A DNA stretch of 64,000 bases. Source: Haliscomenobacter hydrossis DSM 1100 (lineage in GTDB: Bacteria; Bacteroidota; Bacteroidia; Chitinophagales; Saprospiraceae). The stretch's first letter is position 1; every line of letters begins with the position of its first letter. Shown here in pieces: positions 54,611-63,492 of the stretch. The stretch lies in contig NC_015510.1 in assembly GCF_000212735.1 (NCBI RefSeq), positions 3,969,001 through 4,033,000 of the forward strand, written 5' to 3'. A model generated the notes under the pieces. It had not been told where the DNA came from, did no database searches, and worked only from the letters and a program-made list of their open reading frames with translations. Position numbers and translations under genes: made by a program.

Positions 54611-55747
54611 ATGAAGTACACACCACGTCAATTCAGTTTTGCGCAATACCTGATGCGTCGCGTCGGGTTTTTGCATCAACAAGACATCGATGCTTATTTG
54701 CAGCACTTGCTTTTGGTCAAGGGGCGCTACCATGTTAATCCTAAAGCCAAAAACCCTTTCAAACGCTGGCATTATTCAGCCAAAGCATGTATGGATGCGC
54801 TATTGGCCGAAGTTGAACTCAAAAAATCGCCAAAACAGATTCCTTTGCGTCAACCATCAGGCCCATATTTTTCCGCTACCAGTCTGGCGCGTTATGCTTT
54901 TTGTGTGTCAGCGTTTTCAATTGCTGACGCATTTGAGCAAGGTTCTGCGGTATCCAACGAATGGATCAAACTTGGAGAAAATCTGCACCAAACCCTGCGT
55001 TTGAGCGCACAACATGCCAACTATGGAGAAAATCGAGATCCCTTTTACCGTCGAGCCTGGCAAAACCCAGCCATTGGTAAAATTTTTCGATCTGAACCCA
55101 TTTATATGGGGCATGCGGAGTTGGCAAAGTTGTTTTTCAACGATGAAACCGGTTTTGCGGGTAGTCCTGACTATATTTTTAGAGACAGGGAAGGATTATT
55201 CTTTGTCGTGGAAGAAAAATTCATCCAACAGCGCGATCCCATGAATCCTTCAGCATTAAGGCTGGATAAGGAAGAACTAAAGGGCATTTTGGAAGAAAAA
55301 AATTTGGAAAGGCAACAACAGTGGGAAAAACTGGCCTTTTATTTTTTCGACAACCACATCGTGCAAGTGCTCGCCTATCTGTATAACCTCGTTGAGTATC
55401 CGCTGAGCTACGGTTATCTGGTGTATTGGCTATACGATTTTAAGGATGGCGAACCCTATGTACACAAGGCCGGGGTAAAAAAACTGAGCTTAACCAACGA
55501 GACCATGGCCCTGTATCAGCGCTACCTCAACGAAATGCAAACGTTCAAAGAGCGAGGCAATATTAATTTTGATGTGCTGAAGGTCAATGCAAAAAAGTGT
55601 GCGGCCTGCTCGCTTAGCCCTTACTGTATGCACAAAACCAAACGTTTCCATACTGTGCATTATCCTTATCGGAGTGCCGACTTGCGTGTGTATGCCGCCG
55701 AATTTCCCAGTGTTTTGCGGAGTGAATTGCCCGGAAACGGTTTCTAG
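54611..55747 (+). CDS. Stand-alone Cas4/RecB-like Fe-S nuclease
   Basis: A 378-residue PD-(D/E)XK nuclease. RecB-family residues: His126 (GENLHQTL), Asp187 (GSPD), Glu201-x-Lys203 (VEEK) and QVLAY at 252-256. Cys98 with Cys330, 333 and 339 (CAACSLSPYC) matches the four-cysteine iron-sulfur cluster of Cas4 and AddB-type nucleases. An N-terminal ~85-residue helical segment is extra. No CRISPR array or cas gene is in the window, so it is a solo version, perhaps in repair or defence. It lies between greA (divergent) and murI (converging). Confidence 0.75.
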   Translation: MKYTPRQFSFAQYLMRRVGFLHQQDIDAYLQHLLLVKGRYHVNPKAKNPFKRWHYSAKACMDALLAEVELKKSPKQIPLRQPSGPYFSATSLARYAFCVSAFSIADAFEQGSAVSNEWIKLGENLHQTLRLSAQHANYGENRDPFYRRAWQNPAIGKIFRSEPIYMGHAELAKLFFNDETGFAGSPDYIFRDREGLFFVVEEKFIQQRDPMNPSALRLDKEELKGILEEKNLERQQQWEKLAFYFFDNHIVQVLAYLYNLVEYPLSYGYLVYWLYDFKDGEPYVHKAGVKKLSLTNETMALYQRYLNEMQTFKERGNINFDVLKVNAKKCAACSLSPYCMHKTKRFHTVHYPYRSADLRVYAAEFPSVLRSELPGNGF

Positions 55748-55758
55748 ACCAGCATGAA

Positions 55759-56562
55759 TTACCAAATCTGGTATTGTTCCAGCTGGATGGCCTCCCCGTA
55801 AAACAAACGGGTCGTCTCTTCAAAAGATTTGGTGTAATCGGAAACGTAAAAACGGTGGGGATGCTGCTTTTCAGGATTGAGCAATCCGTTTTGTGCAAGT
55901 TTGAAGGCCACCTCTTCGGCCACAACCCGAGTAGAGTCAAAAACCTCAACCTGGTGCTGAAAATAATCGTCAATTTCCGGACGAATCAAGGGGTAATGGG
56001 TACAGGCGAGCAAGAGGGCTTCAATGTCTACAAATCCAGGGTGCGCGAGGTACATATCCAAAATGGCCTTACTGGCCTGGTTGTGTACAAAGCCTTCTTC
56101 AATCATCGGTGCCAGTAGTGGGGTTGCCAAGGATTCTACATTCAGCGTGGGTGATACCCGGTGTAGTTGTTTGTGGTAAATACCCGATTGGACAGTGGCT
56201 TTGGTGGCAATAACGCCTACTTTGTCGAAGCCTCTTTTGGCAACTGCGCTGACCAGGGGATCTACCACATTGACAAACAAGGCTTGATCCCGAAAAAACT
56301 CCAGGAGCACGTCATAACCCGCCGATGAGGCAGAATTACAAGCGACCACGATCATTTTACACCCTTGATCGAGCAGGAATTTACTGATGCGCAAACAATA
56401 ATAGCGGATGGCGTCGGCAGATTTGTCGCCGTAAGGAAGGTGGGCAGTATCGCCAAAATAAATGATTTCTTCGTTCGGTAACTTTTTAACGATGGCATTG
56501 GCAACCGTTAAACCTCCAATTCCAGAATCAAAAACGCCAATAGGTTGGGATGCGGTAGTCAT
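55759..56562 (-). CDS. murI: Glutamate racemase
   Basis: A 267-residue enzyme making D-glutamate for peptidoglycan. Motifs IGVFDSGIGGLTVANAI, VVACNSASSAGY with the first catalytic cysteine, and LLACTHYPLIRP with the second. It starts beside a GGTTCG-word repeat and follows the two OmpH genes on the same strand, a common order in Bacteroidota. Confidence 0.96.
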   Translation of the reverse strand: MTTASQPIGVFDSGIGGLTVANAIVKKLPNEEIIYFGDTAHLPYGDKSADAIRYYCLRISKFLLDQGCKMIVVACNSASSAGYDVLLEFFRDQALFVNVVDPLVSAVAKRGFDKVGVIATKATVQSGIYHKQLHRVSPTLNVESLATPLLAPMIEEGFVHNQASKAILDMYLAHPGFVDIEALLLACTHYPLIRPEIDDYFQHQVEVFDSTRVVAEEVAFKLAQNGLLNPEKQHPHRFYVSDYTKSFEETTRLFYGEAIQLEQYQIW

Positions 56563-56663
56563 TTAAGGTTCGAGGGTTCGAGGGTTCGGGAGGTCGAGGG
56601 TTCGGAGGTTCGGAGCCATAAACCCACCAACCTTCGAACCCACGAACCTTAAAACCCTGCTTT
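56563..56663. repeat. Word palindrome of GGTTCGAG type (murI-ompH gap)
   Basis: The left side repeats GGTTCGAG/GGTTCGG about six times; the right side has CCTTCGAACC and CACGAACCTT in complement. It occupies essentially the whole gap between murI and the first OmpH gene. A relative is at 57880-57992. Confidence 0.8.
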
Positions 56664-57176
56664 TTACTGCGTAAGTCCCAGCTTTTTCTTTACCAATGGA
56701 GCTACATCCATAGCTGCATCAAAATAAAGCAAAATGCCTTGGTCGAAGACGTACTGGTATCCATTTTCGGTTGCAACCGCTTTAACCGCTGCATTGAACT
56801 CGTCCAAAATCGGCTTCAACAGCGCATCTCTTTTGGTTTGCAGTTGCTGCGTCATTTCTTGCTCGTAAGCCAGAATCTTTTGACGCTCTTCCTCCAACTT
56901 TTTTTCTTCTTCTTCCTGAGCCTTTGGTGGTACTTCACCAGCCTCTACTCTCTTCTGAAAGTCCTGTACTTTAGTCTGAAAGGCAGTGACCATATCCTGG
57001 CCTTTCTTTTGCAATTGCTTTTGGAAAGCCTCCATGTCCGAATCAGCCTGCTTCACCTTTGGCAACTCTGCCATCATGGCTTGAGAATTAATATAGCCAA
57101 ACTTTTGGGCTTGTAGGGCTACCGTACAAAGTAAAGCGATGATTAAAAAACTGCCAGTCTTCATAAACTTGCTCAT
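56664..57176 (-). CDS. OmpH/Skp-family periplasmic chaperone
   Basis: A 170-residue chaperone that holds unfolded outer-membrane proteins for the Bam machine. Signal peptide MSKFMKTGSFLIIALLCTVALQAQ, then the Skp core (FGYINSQAMMAELPKVKQAD), a long alpha-helical hairpin with EEEEKKLEEERQKI, and a C-terminal strand VATENGYQYVFDQG. It lies 69 bp after the second OmpH gene in the same direction. Confidence 0.92.
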   Translation of the reverse strand: MSKFMKTGSFLIIALLCTVALQAQKFGYINSQAMMAELPKVKQADSDMEAFQKQLQKKGQDMVTAFQTKVQDFQKRVEAGEVPPKAQEEEEKKLEEERQKILAYEQEMTQQLQTKRDALLKPILDEFNAAVKAVATENGYQYVFDQGILLYFDAAMDVAPLVKKKLGLTQ

Positions 57177-57245
57177 TGTTGTCCGTATTTGCGATTATAA
57201 ATTTTCGATCCGTTCGAAAACCGCGCAAAAATAATCTTTTTCGGA

Positions 57246-57776
57246 TTATTTCAAGCGATTGATAATATCCTCCGTCTTGTCGTACTGAGGGTTAGAAAAA
57301 ATCATGCCCGCCGAGCCACCTTTGTCAAAGATAAAATCGTAACCCCGTTCTTTGGCGTACGCTTCAATCGCGGCATAAACGCGGTCTTGAATGGGCTGCA
57401 CCAGTTCTTTGCGGCGCAAGAAAAGATCTCCGTCGGGAGAAAAGCGTTTGCGTTGCATTTCGCGCACTTCTTTTTCCTTGTTCATGATCTCGTCTTCACG
57501 TTGCCTGCGGGCCTCATCACTCAAAAGGACTTGCTCTGCTTGAAAACGGTTGTATAGGCTCTTAATTTTGTCGTATTCCTGCGCAATTTCTTGTCGCCAA
57601 CGGGATGCCATTTTGTCCAATTCCTCTTCAGCGGCCTTGTATTCGCCGACGCTTTCGAGGATACGTGATACGTCTACACTGGCAATGCGTTGCGCCTGAA
57701 CCGCCATGGCGAAGGCTGGAACTAAGGCCAGTACCAATAGTGCTTTCTTAATGAGGTTGAATGTTTGCTCCTTCAT
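57246..57776 (-). CDS. OmpH/Skp-family periplasmic chaperone
   Basis: A 176-residue paralogue of the next gene. ATG 57776 (MKEQTFNLIKKALLVLALVPAF) gives a clean signal peptide ending AVQAQ; the 34 codons to 57878 are rejected. Skp features: IASVDVSRILESVGEYKAAEEELDKMA, a coiled coil, and YAKERGYDFIFDKGG. Upstream is a GGTTCG-word repeat and then the MscS gene. Confidence 0.92.
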   Translation of the reverse strand: MKEQTFNLIKKALLVLALVPAFAMAVQAQRIASVDVSRILESVGEYKAAEEELDKMASRWRQEIAQEYDKIKSLYNRFQAEQVLLSDEARRQREDEIMNKEKEVREMQRKRFSPDGDLFLRRKELVQPIQDRVYAAIEAYAKERGYDFIFDKGGSAGMIFSNPQYDKTEDIINRLK

Positions 57777-57879
57777 GGAAGATTCTTTTTGTTTTTGTGA
57801 CGAAAATATGCAATAATGTAACGGAATGTAAGTCGAAAAGGAAAGGGGATGTGCCGGGTTTAACGAATGCTTAACCAAG

Positions 57880-57992
57880 GAGGGTTCGAGGGTTCGTGAG
57901 TTCGAGGGTTCGTGAGTTCGAAGGTTCGGGGGTTCCAGCCCATACCTTGACTGGGGTCTGGAACCCCCGAACTCACTAACCTACGAACCCTC
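57880..57992. repeat. Word palindrome of GGTTCGTGAG type (ompH-mscS gap)
   Basis: The left arm repeats AGGGTTCG(A/T)GAGTTCG units, the right arm reads GAACCCCCGAACTCACTAACC and on to CGAACCCTC. The last codons and stop of the mscS gene (57981-57992) lie within its right arm. Related in wording to 56563-56663. Confidence 0.8.
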
Positions 57993-59336
57993 TTTCTGCC
58001 AATTCCTCACCCAAACATCCGTCTGGGTGTAAGGGATTTCGATTTTATTTTCGCGAAACTTTTGCTCAATCCCTAAGCGGATATCACTTTTTACATCTTC
58101 GATGCGCATGAATTCATTCGACCAGAAATAGACTTCAAAATCCAGGCTGGAATGGCCGAACAACACCAGGCGGGCACTGACTTCGGGGGTGGGTAAAACT
58201 TTAGGGTGATTTTGGGCAACTTCTTTGAGCAATTTCATAACTAGCTGGGTGTCTGCCCCATAAGCTACACCTACCTCTACCTGGAAACGAGCAAGGTCAT
58301 CACCGTGGCTCCAGTTGGTCACGTTGTCGATGACCAATTTGGAATTAGGTACGATTACACTGCGGTTGTCGCGGGTTTGCACAACTGAAGTACGGGGACC
58401 AATGCGGCGTACTTTTCCGACCAGTCCGTCGATTTCCACCCAATCGCCCACTTCTATCGAGCGTTCAAAAAGCAGTAAAATCCCGGAAAAAAAATCGTTA
58501 AAAGTTTGTTGCAAACCTATCCCCACTCCTACGAGCAAAGCAACCGTCCCACCTGCAATTACCGTAATATTGACGCCTACAAAATGCAGAGCAATAAGGC
58601 CTGCAACAAAATAAATAAGGTAGTTGACCAATTGATTGAAGGCGAACTGAGAACCAATGTTGACATTCCTACGCCGATAAAAATTGCCCAAAAAAAGATG
58701 CACAATGATCCAGATGACCAGCTGCGCAAGGAGAATGACCAACGCAGCGCCCAGGACATTGGAAATCCGCAAAGCGTAGAGGTTTTTCCCGATTTTTCCC
58801 TCAAAAAAGGTAAAATCGGTATTAAACAGGCGCAACAAAAACAAACAGGTCACTACATACACCGCATATTTGATGTAGCGGTTGGAGGTATTCCAGGTGC
58901 GTTGAAGGCCACTGGTGCCACCCATGAGGATGGGATTTTTTAAATTTTCTTGAGCCTTGAAAAAACCGCGTAAGATCACCCGTCCCAAAATGAGGTCGAC
59001 AATGAAGGCGATTTGCCACAACATCAAGCCTTGTATCAACGTAGATACATTGATCCGGCGGATATGATCCTCATATAAGGTATGATCCATCTTGCTGACC
59101 CACATCCAGCTTAGTACGATGCCATATAAAAACAGGGGTTGAAATCGCCGACGAACCTGCCTGCGCCGGGCCTGTTCTACCTGAAAACGCCGAAACAATT
59201 TGGGCAATATCCAGAACAAAACCAACCAATCGAGTATCAGCAGGCCAAGCACCAATAAAATGCCAAGTGTTAATTGTCCTCCACTTATTTGGAAACTACC
59301 TATTTGGAAGAGTATTTTGGACCAGAAGTTTTCCAT
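57981..59336 (-). CDS. MscS-family mechanosensitive channel
   Basis: A 451-residue small-conductance channel that opens under osmotic downshock. ATG 59336 (MENFWSKILFQIG) is favoured over 59426, which overlaps the ade gene. Membrane segments are followed by the pore helix region (VALLVGVGIGLQQTFNDFFSGILLLFERSIEVGDWVEIDGLVGKVRRIGPRTSVV) and the beta domain with VIVPNSKLV. The final residues KEGS and the stop are encoded inside the GGTTCG repeat, so the native C-terminus may have been altered. Confidence 0.92.
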   Translation of the reverse strand: MENFWSKILFQIGSFQISGGQLTLGILLVLGLLILDWLVLFWILPKLFRRFQVEQARRRQVRRRFQPLFLYGIVLSWMWVSKMDHTLYEDHIRRINVSTLIQGLMLWQIAFIVDLILGRVILRGFFKAQENLKNPILMGGTSGLQRTWNTSNRYIKYAVYVVTCLFLLRLFNTDFTFFEGKIGKNLYALRISNVLGAALVILLAQLVIWIIVHLFLGNFYRRRNVNIGSQFAFNQLVNYLIYFVAGLIALHFVGVNITVIAGGTVALLVGVGIGLQQTFNDFFSGILLLFERSIEVGDWVEIDGLVGKVRRIGPRTSVVQTRDNRSVIVPNSKLVIDNVTNWSHGDDLARFQVEVGVAYGADTQLVMKLLKEVAQNHPKVLPTPEVSARLVLFGHSSLDFEVYFWSNEFMRIEDVKSDIRLGIEQKFRENKIEIPYTQTDVWVRNWQKEGS

Positions 59337-59360
59337 ATTCGTTAATTCAACACAAGTATT

Positions 59361-59382
59361 AGACTTTAGGAACATAAAGTCT
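59361..59382. promoter_or_regulatory. Operator-like palindrome between mscS and ade
   Basis: Perfect palindrome AGACTTTA-N6-TAAAGTCT in the 67-bp divergent gap. It could bind a dimeric regulator of one or both genes; too short for a purine riboswitch. Confidence 0.4.
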
Positions 59383-59403
59383 ATCAAAGAACGATAAAAA
59401 AAA

Positions 59404-61029
59404 ATGATCATCCAAGGCCAGATCATCGATATTCATTTGCGTCGGATTTTTCCGGGGGAAGTACAGGTTTCTCAAGGACGCATCAAAAGCATTCGCCCCT
59501 TGGCTTCGGCCCCCCAACGGTACATCTTGCCAGGTTTGGTAGATGCTCATGTGCACATCGAAAGTTCGATGCTGGTGCCTTCCGAATTCGCCCGTTTGGC
59601 CGTAGTACACGGCACGGTAGCAACGGTATCCGATCCGCACGAAATTGCCAATGTTTTGGGCATCGCAGGAGTGGAATACATGATCCAAAATGGGCGATTG
59701 ACCCCCTTTAAGTTTTATTTTGGTGCACCATCCTGTGTGCCTGCTACCGGTTTTGAAACCGCCGGAGCCAGTATTGATGCCAGTGGAGTCAAAACTTTGC
59801 TCAACATGCCAGAAATCAAATACCTGGCTGAAATGATGAATTATCCCGGCGTACTGATGGCAGATGAAGAAGTGATGGCCAAAATCAACATTGCCCAACA
59901 ACTGGGCAAACCCATCGATGGACATGCTCCCGGAGTGATTGGCATGGACGCACAACGGTATTTTGGCGTAGGCATCAGCACCGATCACGAGTGTTTTACT
60001 TACGAAGAAGCGCTTGAAAAACTAAAACTGGGAGTAAAAGTCATCATCCGGGAAGGAAGCGCCGCCAAAAATTTCAATGCCCTGATTGAACTTTTGCCGC
60101 AATATCCCAAGCAAATCATGTTTTGTTCAGACGATAAACACCCCGATGATTTGATCCATGGGCACATCAACCAGTTGATTGCGCGGGCCTTGATGAATGG
60201 CTGTGATTTGTACGATACCATCCGGGCCGCTACGCTTAATCCGGTTTTGCATTACCAACTGGAAGTGGGTTTGTTGCGCGAAGGTGATCCGGCAGATTTG
60301 ATTGTGGTGGAAGATTTGAGCACCTTTGAAGTCGTGGAAACCTACATCAATGGTCAAATGGTGGCCCGCCGGGGGCAAACCATGCTGGGCTCTGCCAAAG
60401 CGGAGATGCCGAACCATTTTAATACCGAATTAAAAACCCCGGAAGACTTTGTGGTAAAAGCCCAGACAGGAGCAGCCGTAAGGGTCATCGAAGCTTTGAA
60501 CGGGGAGATCGTAACGCGGAGTACAACCGTTAAATTATCGATTAGCAAAGGTTGTGTATGCAGTGACCCTGCTCAGGATGTGCTAAAGATTGCGGTGGTC
60601 AATCGCTACAAAAACGCTGCTCCGGCCATCGCTTTCATCAAAAACTTTGGACTAAAAGAAGGCGCCATCGCCTCCTGCGTAGGACATGATTCGCACAATA
60701 TCATTGCAGTTGGGGTGGATGACGCCTCCCTTTGTGCCGCGGTCAATGCCATCATCCGCAATCGGGGCGGCATCTCGGCGGTAAATGCAGCGGGTGAAAA
60801 GGTTTTGCCCTTGCCCGTTGCGGGCATTATGACCAATGCCGATGGTTACCAAACCGCCAAATTGTACAGCGAAATCGATCATTTTGTCAAAAACACCCTG
60901 GGTTCCACTTTAAGCGCACCATTTATGACCTTGTCCTTCATGGCATTGTTGGTCATTCCTGACCTCAAAATCAGTGACTTGGGTTTGTTCAGTGGAAAAG
61001 AATTTGCTTTTGTGGAACTGTTTATATGA
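59404..61029 (+). CDS. ade: Adenine deaminase
   Basis: A 541-residue amidohydrolase converting adenine to hypoxanthine and ammonia. Metal-binding motif [32 protein letters not shown] in [15 protein letters not shown], and the late Asp in [10 protein letters not shown]. The C-terminal adenine deaminase domain ([14 protein letters not shown]) is complete. It is divergent from mscS across a palindrome. Purine salvage. Confidence 0.95.
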   Translation: MIIQGQIIDIHLRRIFPGEVQVSQGRIKSIRPLASAPQRYILPGLVDAHVHIESSMLVPSEFARLAVVHGTVATVSDPHEIANVLGIAGVEYMIQNGRLTPFKFYFGAPSCVPATGFETAGASIDASGVKTLLNMPEIKYLAEMMNYPGVLMADEEVMAKINIAQQLGKPIDGHAPGVIGMDAQRYFGVGISTDHECFTYEEALEKLKLGVKVIIREGSAAKNFNALIELLPQYPKQIMFCSDDKHPDDLIHGHINQLIARALMNGCDLYDTIRAATLNPVLHYQLEVGLLREGDPADLIVVEDLSTFEVVETYINGQMVARRGQTMLGSAKAEMPNHFNTELKTPEDFVVKAQTGAAVRVIEALNGEIVTRSTTVKLSISKGCVCSDPAQDVLKIAVVNRYKNAAPAIAFIKNFGLKEGAIASCVGHDSHNIIAVGVDDASLCAAVNAIIRNRGGISAVNAAGEKVLPLPVAGIMTNADGYQTAKLYSEIDHFVKNTLGSTLSAPFMTLSFMALLVIPDLKISDLGLFSGKEFAFVELFI

Positions 61030-61068
61030 GTGCTAGCACTTAAAATAGTCTGGTTGCAACAAGTCTCC

Positions 61069-61076
61069 TATCTTTG
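61069..61076 (+). promoter_or_regulatory. Promoter -7 box TATCTTTG
   Basis: A perfect TAnnTTTG box placed 26 bp before ATG 61103. No TTG at the usual distance is seen. It argues against the GTG at 61076 as a start. Confidence 0.4.
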
Positions 61077-61102
61077 TGCTGCAAAAGTTTAATTCAGCGT
61101 CC

Positions 61103-61771
61103 ATGCAAATTTTCGCCAAAATCATTTCCATCTTGTTCCACCCCTTGTTGGTCCTCACCTACATGTTGATGGTATTTCTGCTGGTTAATCCCTATCTTTT
61201 TGGTGTCCACAATATCCAGGAGCCTTTCGGAATGCAATTGATTCTGCGGGTATTCTTGTCCTCTTTTTTTATTCCGATGGTTGCTGTGTTGATGCTGCAT
61301 TTCACGGGTTTGGTGCAATCTATGGAGATGCCCCAACGCGAGCAGCGGATCGGCCCGTACATCGTAACCGGAATTTTTTACCTCTGGTTGTTCCGCAATT
61401 TACTGGACAATACCACGGTTCCGCGGCTGTTTACCAGTTTTGTGCTCGGCGCAACGATCGCGCTTTTTTTGGCTTTTTTTATTAATCTTTTTTCCAAAAT
61501 CAGTGCCCATGCAGTGGGTATGGGCGGGGTAATCGGCATGCTGCTATTGCTCATGGCCTATTTTCCACAATACGACAGCATTATTCTTCAACTTCGGGGA
61601 GGAAACGTGGTAGAGATCAGCCTAACTGTATTGCTGTTATTGGCCATCCTGATTGCCGGACTGGTTGGCACTTCCCGCCTGAGTTTGAAAGCCCACCAAC
61701 CGATGGATTTGTACGGAGGTTATGCCATTGGCCTGATTGGACAGTTTTTGGCCCTGCGGTTCATCATGTAA
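61103..61771 (+). CDS. Integral membrane protein, PAP2-like C-terminus
   Basis: About 222 residues with six hydrophobic segments. ATG 61103 chosen. The second half has KISAHAVGMGGVIGM and GTSRLSLKAHQPMDLYGGYAIG, whose spaced His residues recall the PAP2 phosphatase active site, although the first motif (KxxxxxxRP) is not evident. It may be a degenerate PAP2 relative of lipid or undecaprenyl-phosphate metabolism. Function not certain. Confidence 0.7.
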   Translation: MQIFAKIISILFHPLLVLTYMLMVFLLVNPYLFGVHNIQEPFGMQLILRVFLSSFFIPMVAVLMLHFTGLVQSMEMPQREQRIGPYIVTGIFYLWLFRNLLDNTTVPRLFTSFVLGATIALFLAFFINLFSKISAHAVGMGGVIGMLLLLMAYFPQYDSIILQLRGGNVVEISLTVLLLLAILIAGLVGTSRLSLKAHQPMDLYGGYAIGLIGQFLALRFIM

Positions 61772-61810
61772 GGTGGAATAAAAGCGGTCGCGTACTTGGC
61801 TTAATGTCGT

Positions 61811-61839
61811 TTTGTATTGTTTTTTTGCCAATACTTTTG
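61811..61839 (+). promoter_or_regulatory. Bacteroidota-type promoter for the OmpA-like gene
   Basis: TTTG (61811-61814), 17-bp spacer, TACTTTTG (61832-61839), 28 bp before ATG 61868. Confidence 0.5.
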
Positions 61840-61867
61840 CATCTTCGGCTGCGAAAACCCGCTGACC

Positions 61868-62299
61868 ATGAAAGGATTATTCTACACCTTTTTGTTTTTG
61901 ATCAATTGCACCTGGGCATTTGGTCAAGAGACCATCATTAGTGATGGGAAAGCACCCTATCACATCTTCAGCATTTATTTCGGGGGAGGTTCACATTACA
62001 TTGATCAAGAACAAATCGATGCCTTGTACAAATGGTTGGATGGCATCCCGGAGGTAGATAGCCATGATATAAGCATCCACGGGCACACGGATAACATCGG
62101 TGGTGCGGAGTACAATCAATGGCTCTCGCAGATGCGCTCGGACAATACCCTGCAAAAGTTAGTGGACAAAGGTTTGCGCACGGAAATGATTTCCATTCGG
62201 GATTTTGGACAATTTAACCCACTTTTTGACAATTCGACCTGGGAAGGACGCAGGAAAAACCGACGGGTAGACATCATTGTGTGGCCGCCGATACAGTAA
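61868..62299 (+). CDS. Small OmpA-like domain protein
   Basis: A 143-residue exported protein. ATG 61868 gives signal peptide MKGLFYTFLFLINCTWAFGQ. The rest is an OmpA-C-like peptidoglycan-binding domain: IYFGGGSHYIDQEQIDALYKWL, HGHTDNIGGAEYNQWLSQMRSDN, and the closing RRKNRRVDIIV. There is no barrel, so it is a free periplasmic domain. Its own promoter is evident, and an element fragment follows its stop. Confidence 0.88.
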   Translation: MKGLFYTFLFLINCTWAFGQETIISDGKAPYHIFSIYFGGGSHYIDQEQIDALYKWLDGIPEVDSHDISIHGHTDNIGGAEYNQWLSQMRSDNTLQKLVDKGLRTEMISIRDFGQFNPLFDNSTWEGRRKNRRVDIIVWPPIQ

Positions 62300-62325
62300 G
62301 TGCTTGTTTAAATATTTTTGTTTAG
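62299..62325. repeat. Fragment of the 12-kb MITE-like arm
   Basis: TGTTTAAATATTTTTGTTTA matches the left arm of the element at 12048-12207. Only this end is present, filling the 27-bp gap between the OmpA-like and bshA stop codons. Confidence 0.6.
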
Positions 62326-62326
62326 A

Positions 62327-63460
62327 CTAATACACCGCCGCCTTCAAAATTGACTCGTAATATGCCTCATACTTTGGCAAAATCTCCTGAATGTCAAACC
62401 GTTTGGCTTGCGCCAAGGCGTTCTCCCGGAACCGCGTCAGGACCTCCTCATCGCTCAAAATGATGATGGCATTGCGAGCCATATCTTCCACATCGCCGAC
62501 ATTGCTCAGAAAGCCCGTTTCACCATGAATATTCACTTCGGGCAGACCGCCCGCATTGGTTGAAATCACAGGTACTTCGCAAGCCATGGCCTCAAGAGCA
62601 GCCAAGCCAAAACTTTCGCTTTCAGAAGGCATCAGAAACACATCGGCTACCGCCATCAGTTCTTCAATGGCGTCTTGTTTGCCCAGGAAGCGCACATCAT
62701 CAATAATGTCCAGTTCACGGCAAAGGTCTTCGGCAGCACGGCGTTCCGGGCCGTCACCGATGAAGAGTAACTTGGAAGGCATTTGCTGATTGACGCGATA
62801 AAATACTTGCACCACGTCATTGATGCGTTTAACCTTGCGGAAATTGGAGACGTGGATGAGGATGCGTTCCCCTTTCGGGGCAATCGCTTTTTTGAAATGG
62901 TCTTTGTTGCTTTTGCGAAAGCGCGAAAAATCGATAAAGTTGTAAATCACCTCAATCTCGCGGGTGAGGTTGAAGGTATCGTAGGTTTGTTGACGCAGGC
63001 TTTCGGACACAGCGGTTACACCATCCGATTTGTTGATGGAAAACTCAACCACTGGGGCAAAAGATTTGTCTTTACCCACCAACGTGATGTCGGTACCGTG
63101 AAGCGTAGTGACCACCGGGATGTACCGACCCTGAGTCAGCAGGATTTTTTTGGCCATATAGGCCACCGCAGCGTGCGGAATGGCATAGTGTACATGCAGC
63201 AGATCAAGGCCTTCGTGCTGTACCACATCGACCAGTTTGCTGGTCAGCGCGGTATCATATGGCGTGTATTCAAAAAGCGGATACTGCTCAGTATCCACTT
63301 CGTGGAAATATACATTTTCATGGAAATGGGTGAGACGAGCTGGACGTTTATAGGTGATAAAATGGATTTCGTGTCCATTTCTGGCCAGGGCAATGCCTAA
63401 TTCCGTCGCCAATACGCCGCTACCGCCATAAGTGGGGTAACATACAATACCAATTTTCAT
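62327..63460 (-). CDS. bshA: Bacillithiol biosynthesis glycosyltransferase BshA
   Basis: A 377-residue GT4 glycosyltransferase that joins N-acetylglucosamine to L-malate, the first step of bacillithiol synthesis. The start MKIGIVCYPTYGGSGVLATELG at 63460 is the conserved family N-terminus. HVHYAIPHAAVAYMAKKIL and the GT4 nucleotide motif SESFGLAALEAMACEVPVISTNAGGLPEV are present. The open frame continues upstream to 63913 through antisense IS sequence; that part is an artefact. An IS begins 32 bp before the ATG, so the native promoter is probably displaced. Confidence 0.93.
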   Translation of the reverse strand: MKIGIVCYPTYGGSGVLATELGIALARNGHEIHFITYKRPARLTHFHENVYFHEVDTEQYPLFEYTPYDTALTSKLVDVVQHEGLDLLHVHYAIPHAAVAYMAKKILLTQGRYIPVVTTLHGTDITLVGKDKSFAPVVEFSINKSDGVTAVSESLRQQTYDTFNLTREIEVIYNFIDFSRFRKSNKDHFKKAIAPKGERILIHVSNFRKVKRINDVVQVFYRVNQQMPSKLLFIGDGPERRAAEDLCRELDIIDDVRFLGKQDAIEELMAVADVFLMPSESESFGLAALEAMACEVPVISTNAGGLPEVNIHGETGFLSNVGDVEDMARNAIIILSDEEVLTRFRENALAQAKRFDIQEILPKYEAYYESILKAAVY

Positions 63461-63492
63461 ACCTATCAGGTTTCTAAGAGCTTGTCTAATTA

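Noticed and set aside
57880-57992. Possible CRISPR array in the GGTTCG repeats
   Set aside because: Words are 8-16 bp without unique spacers and form one hairpin; no cas genes except a solo Cas4-like gene 2 kb away.
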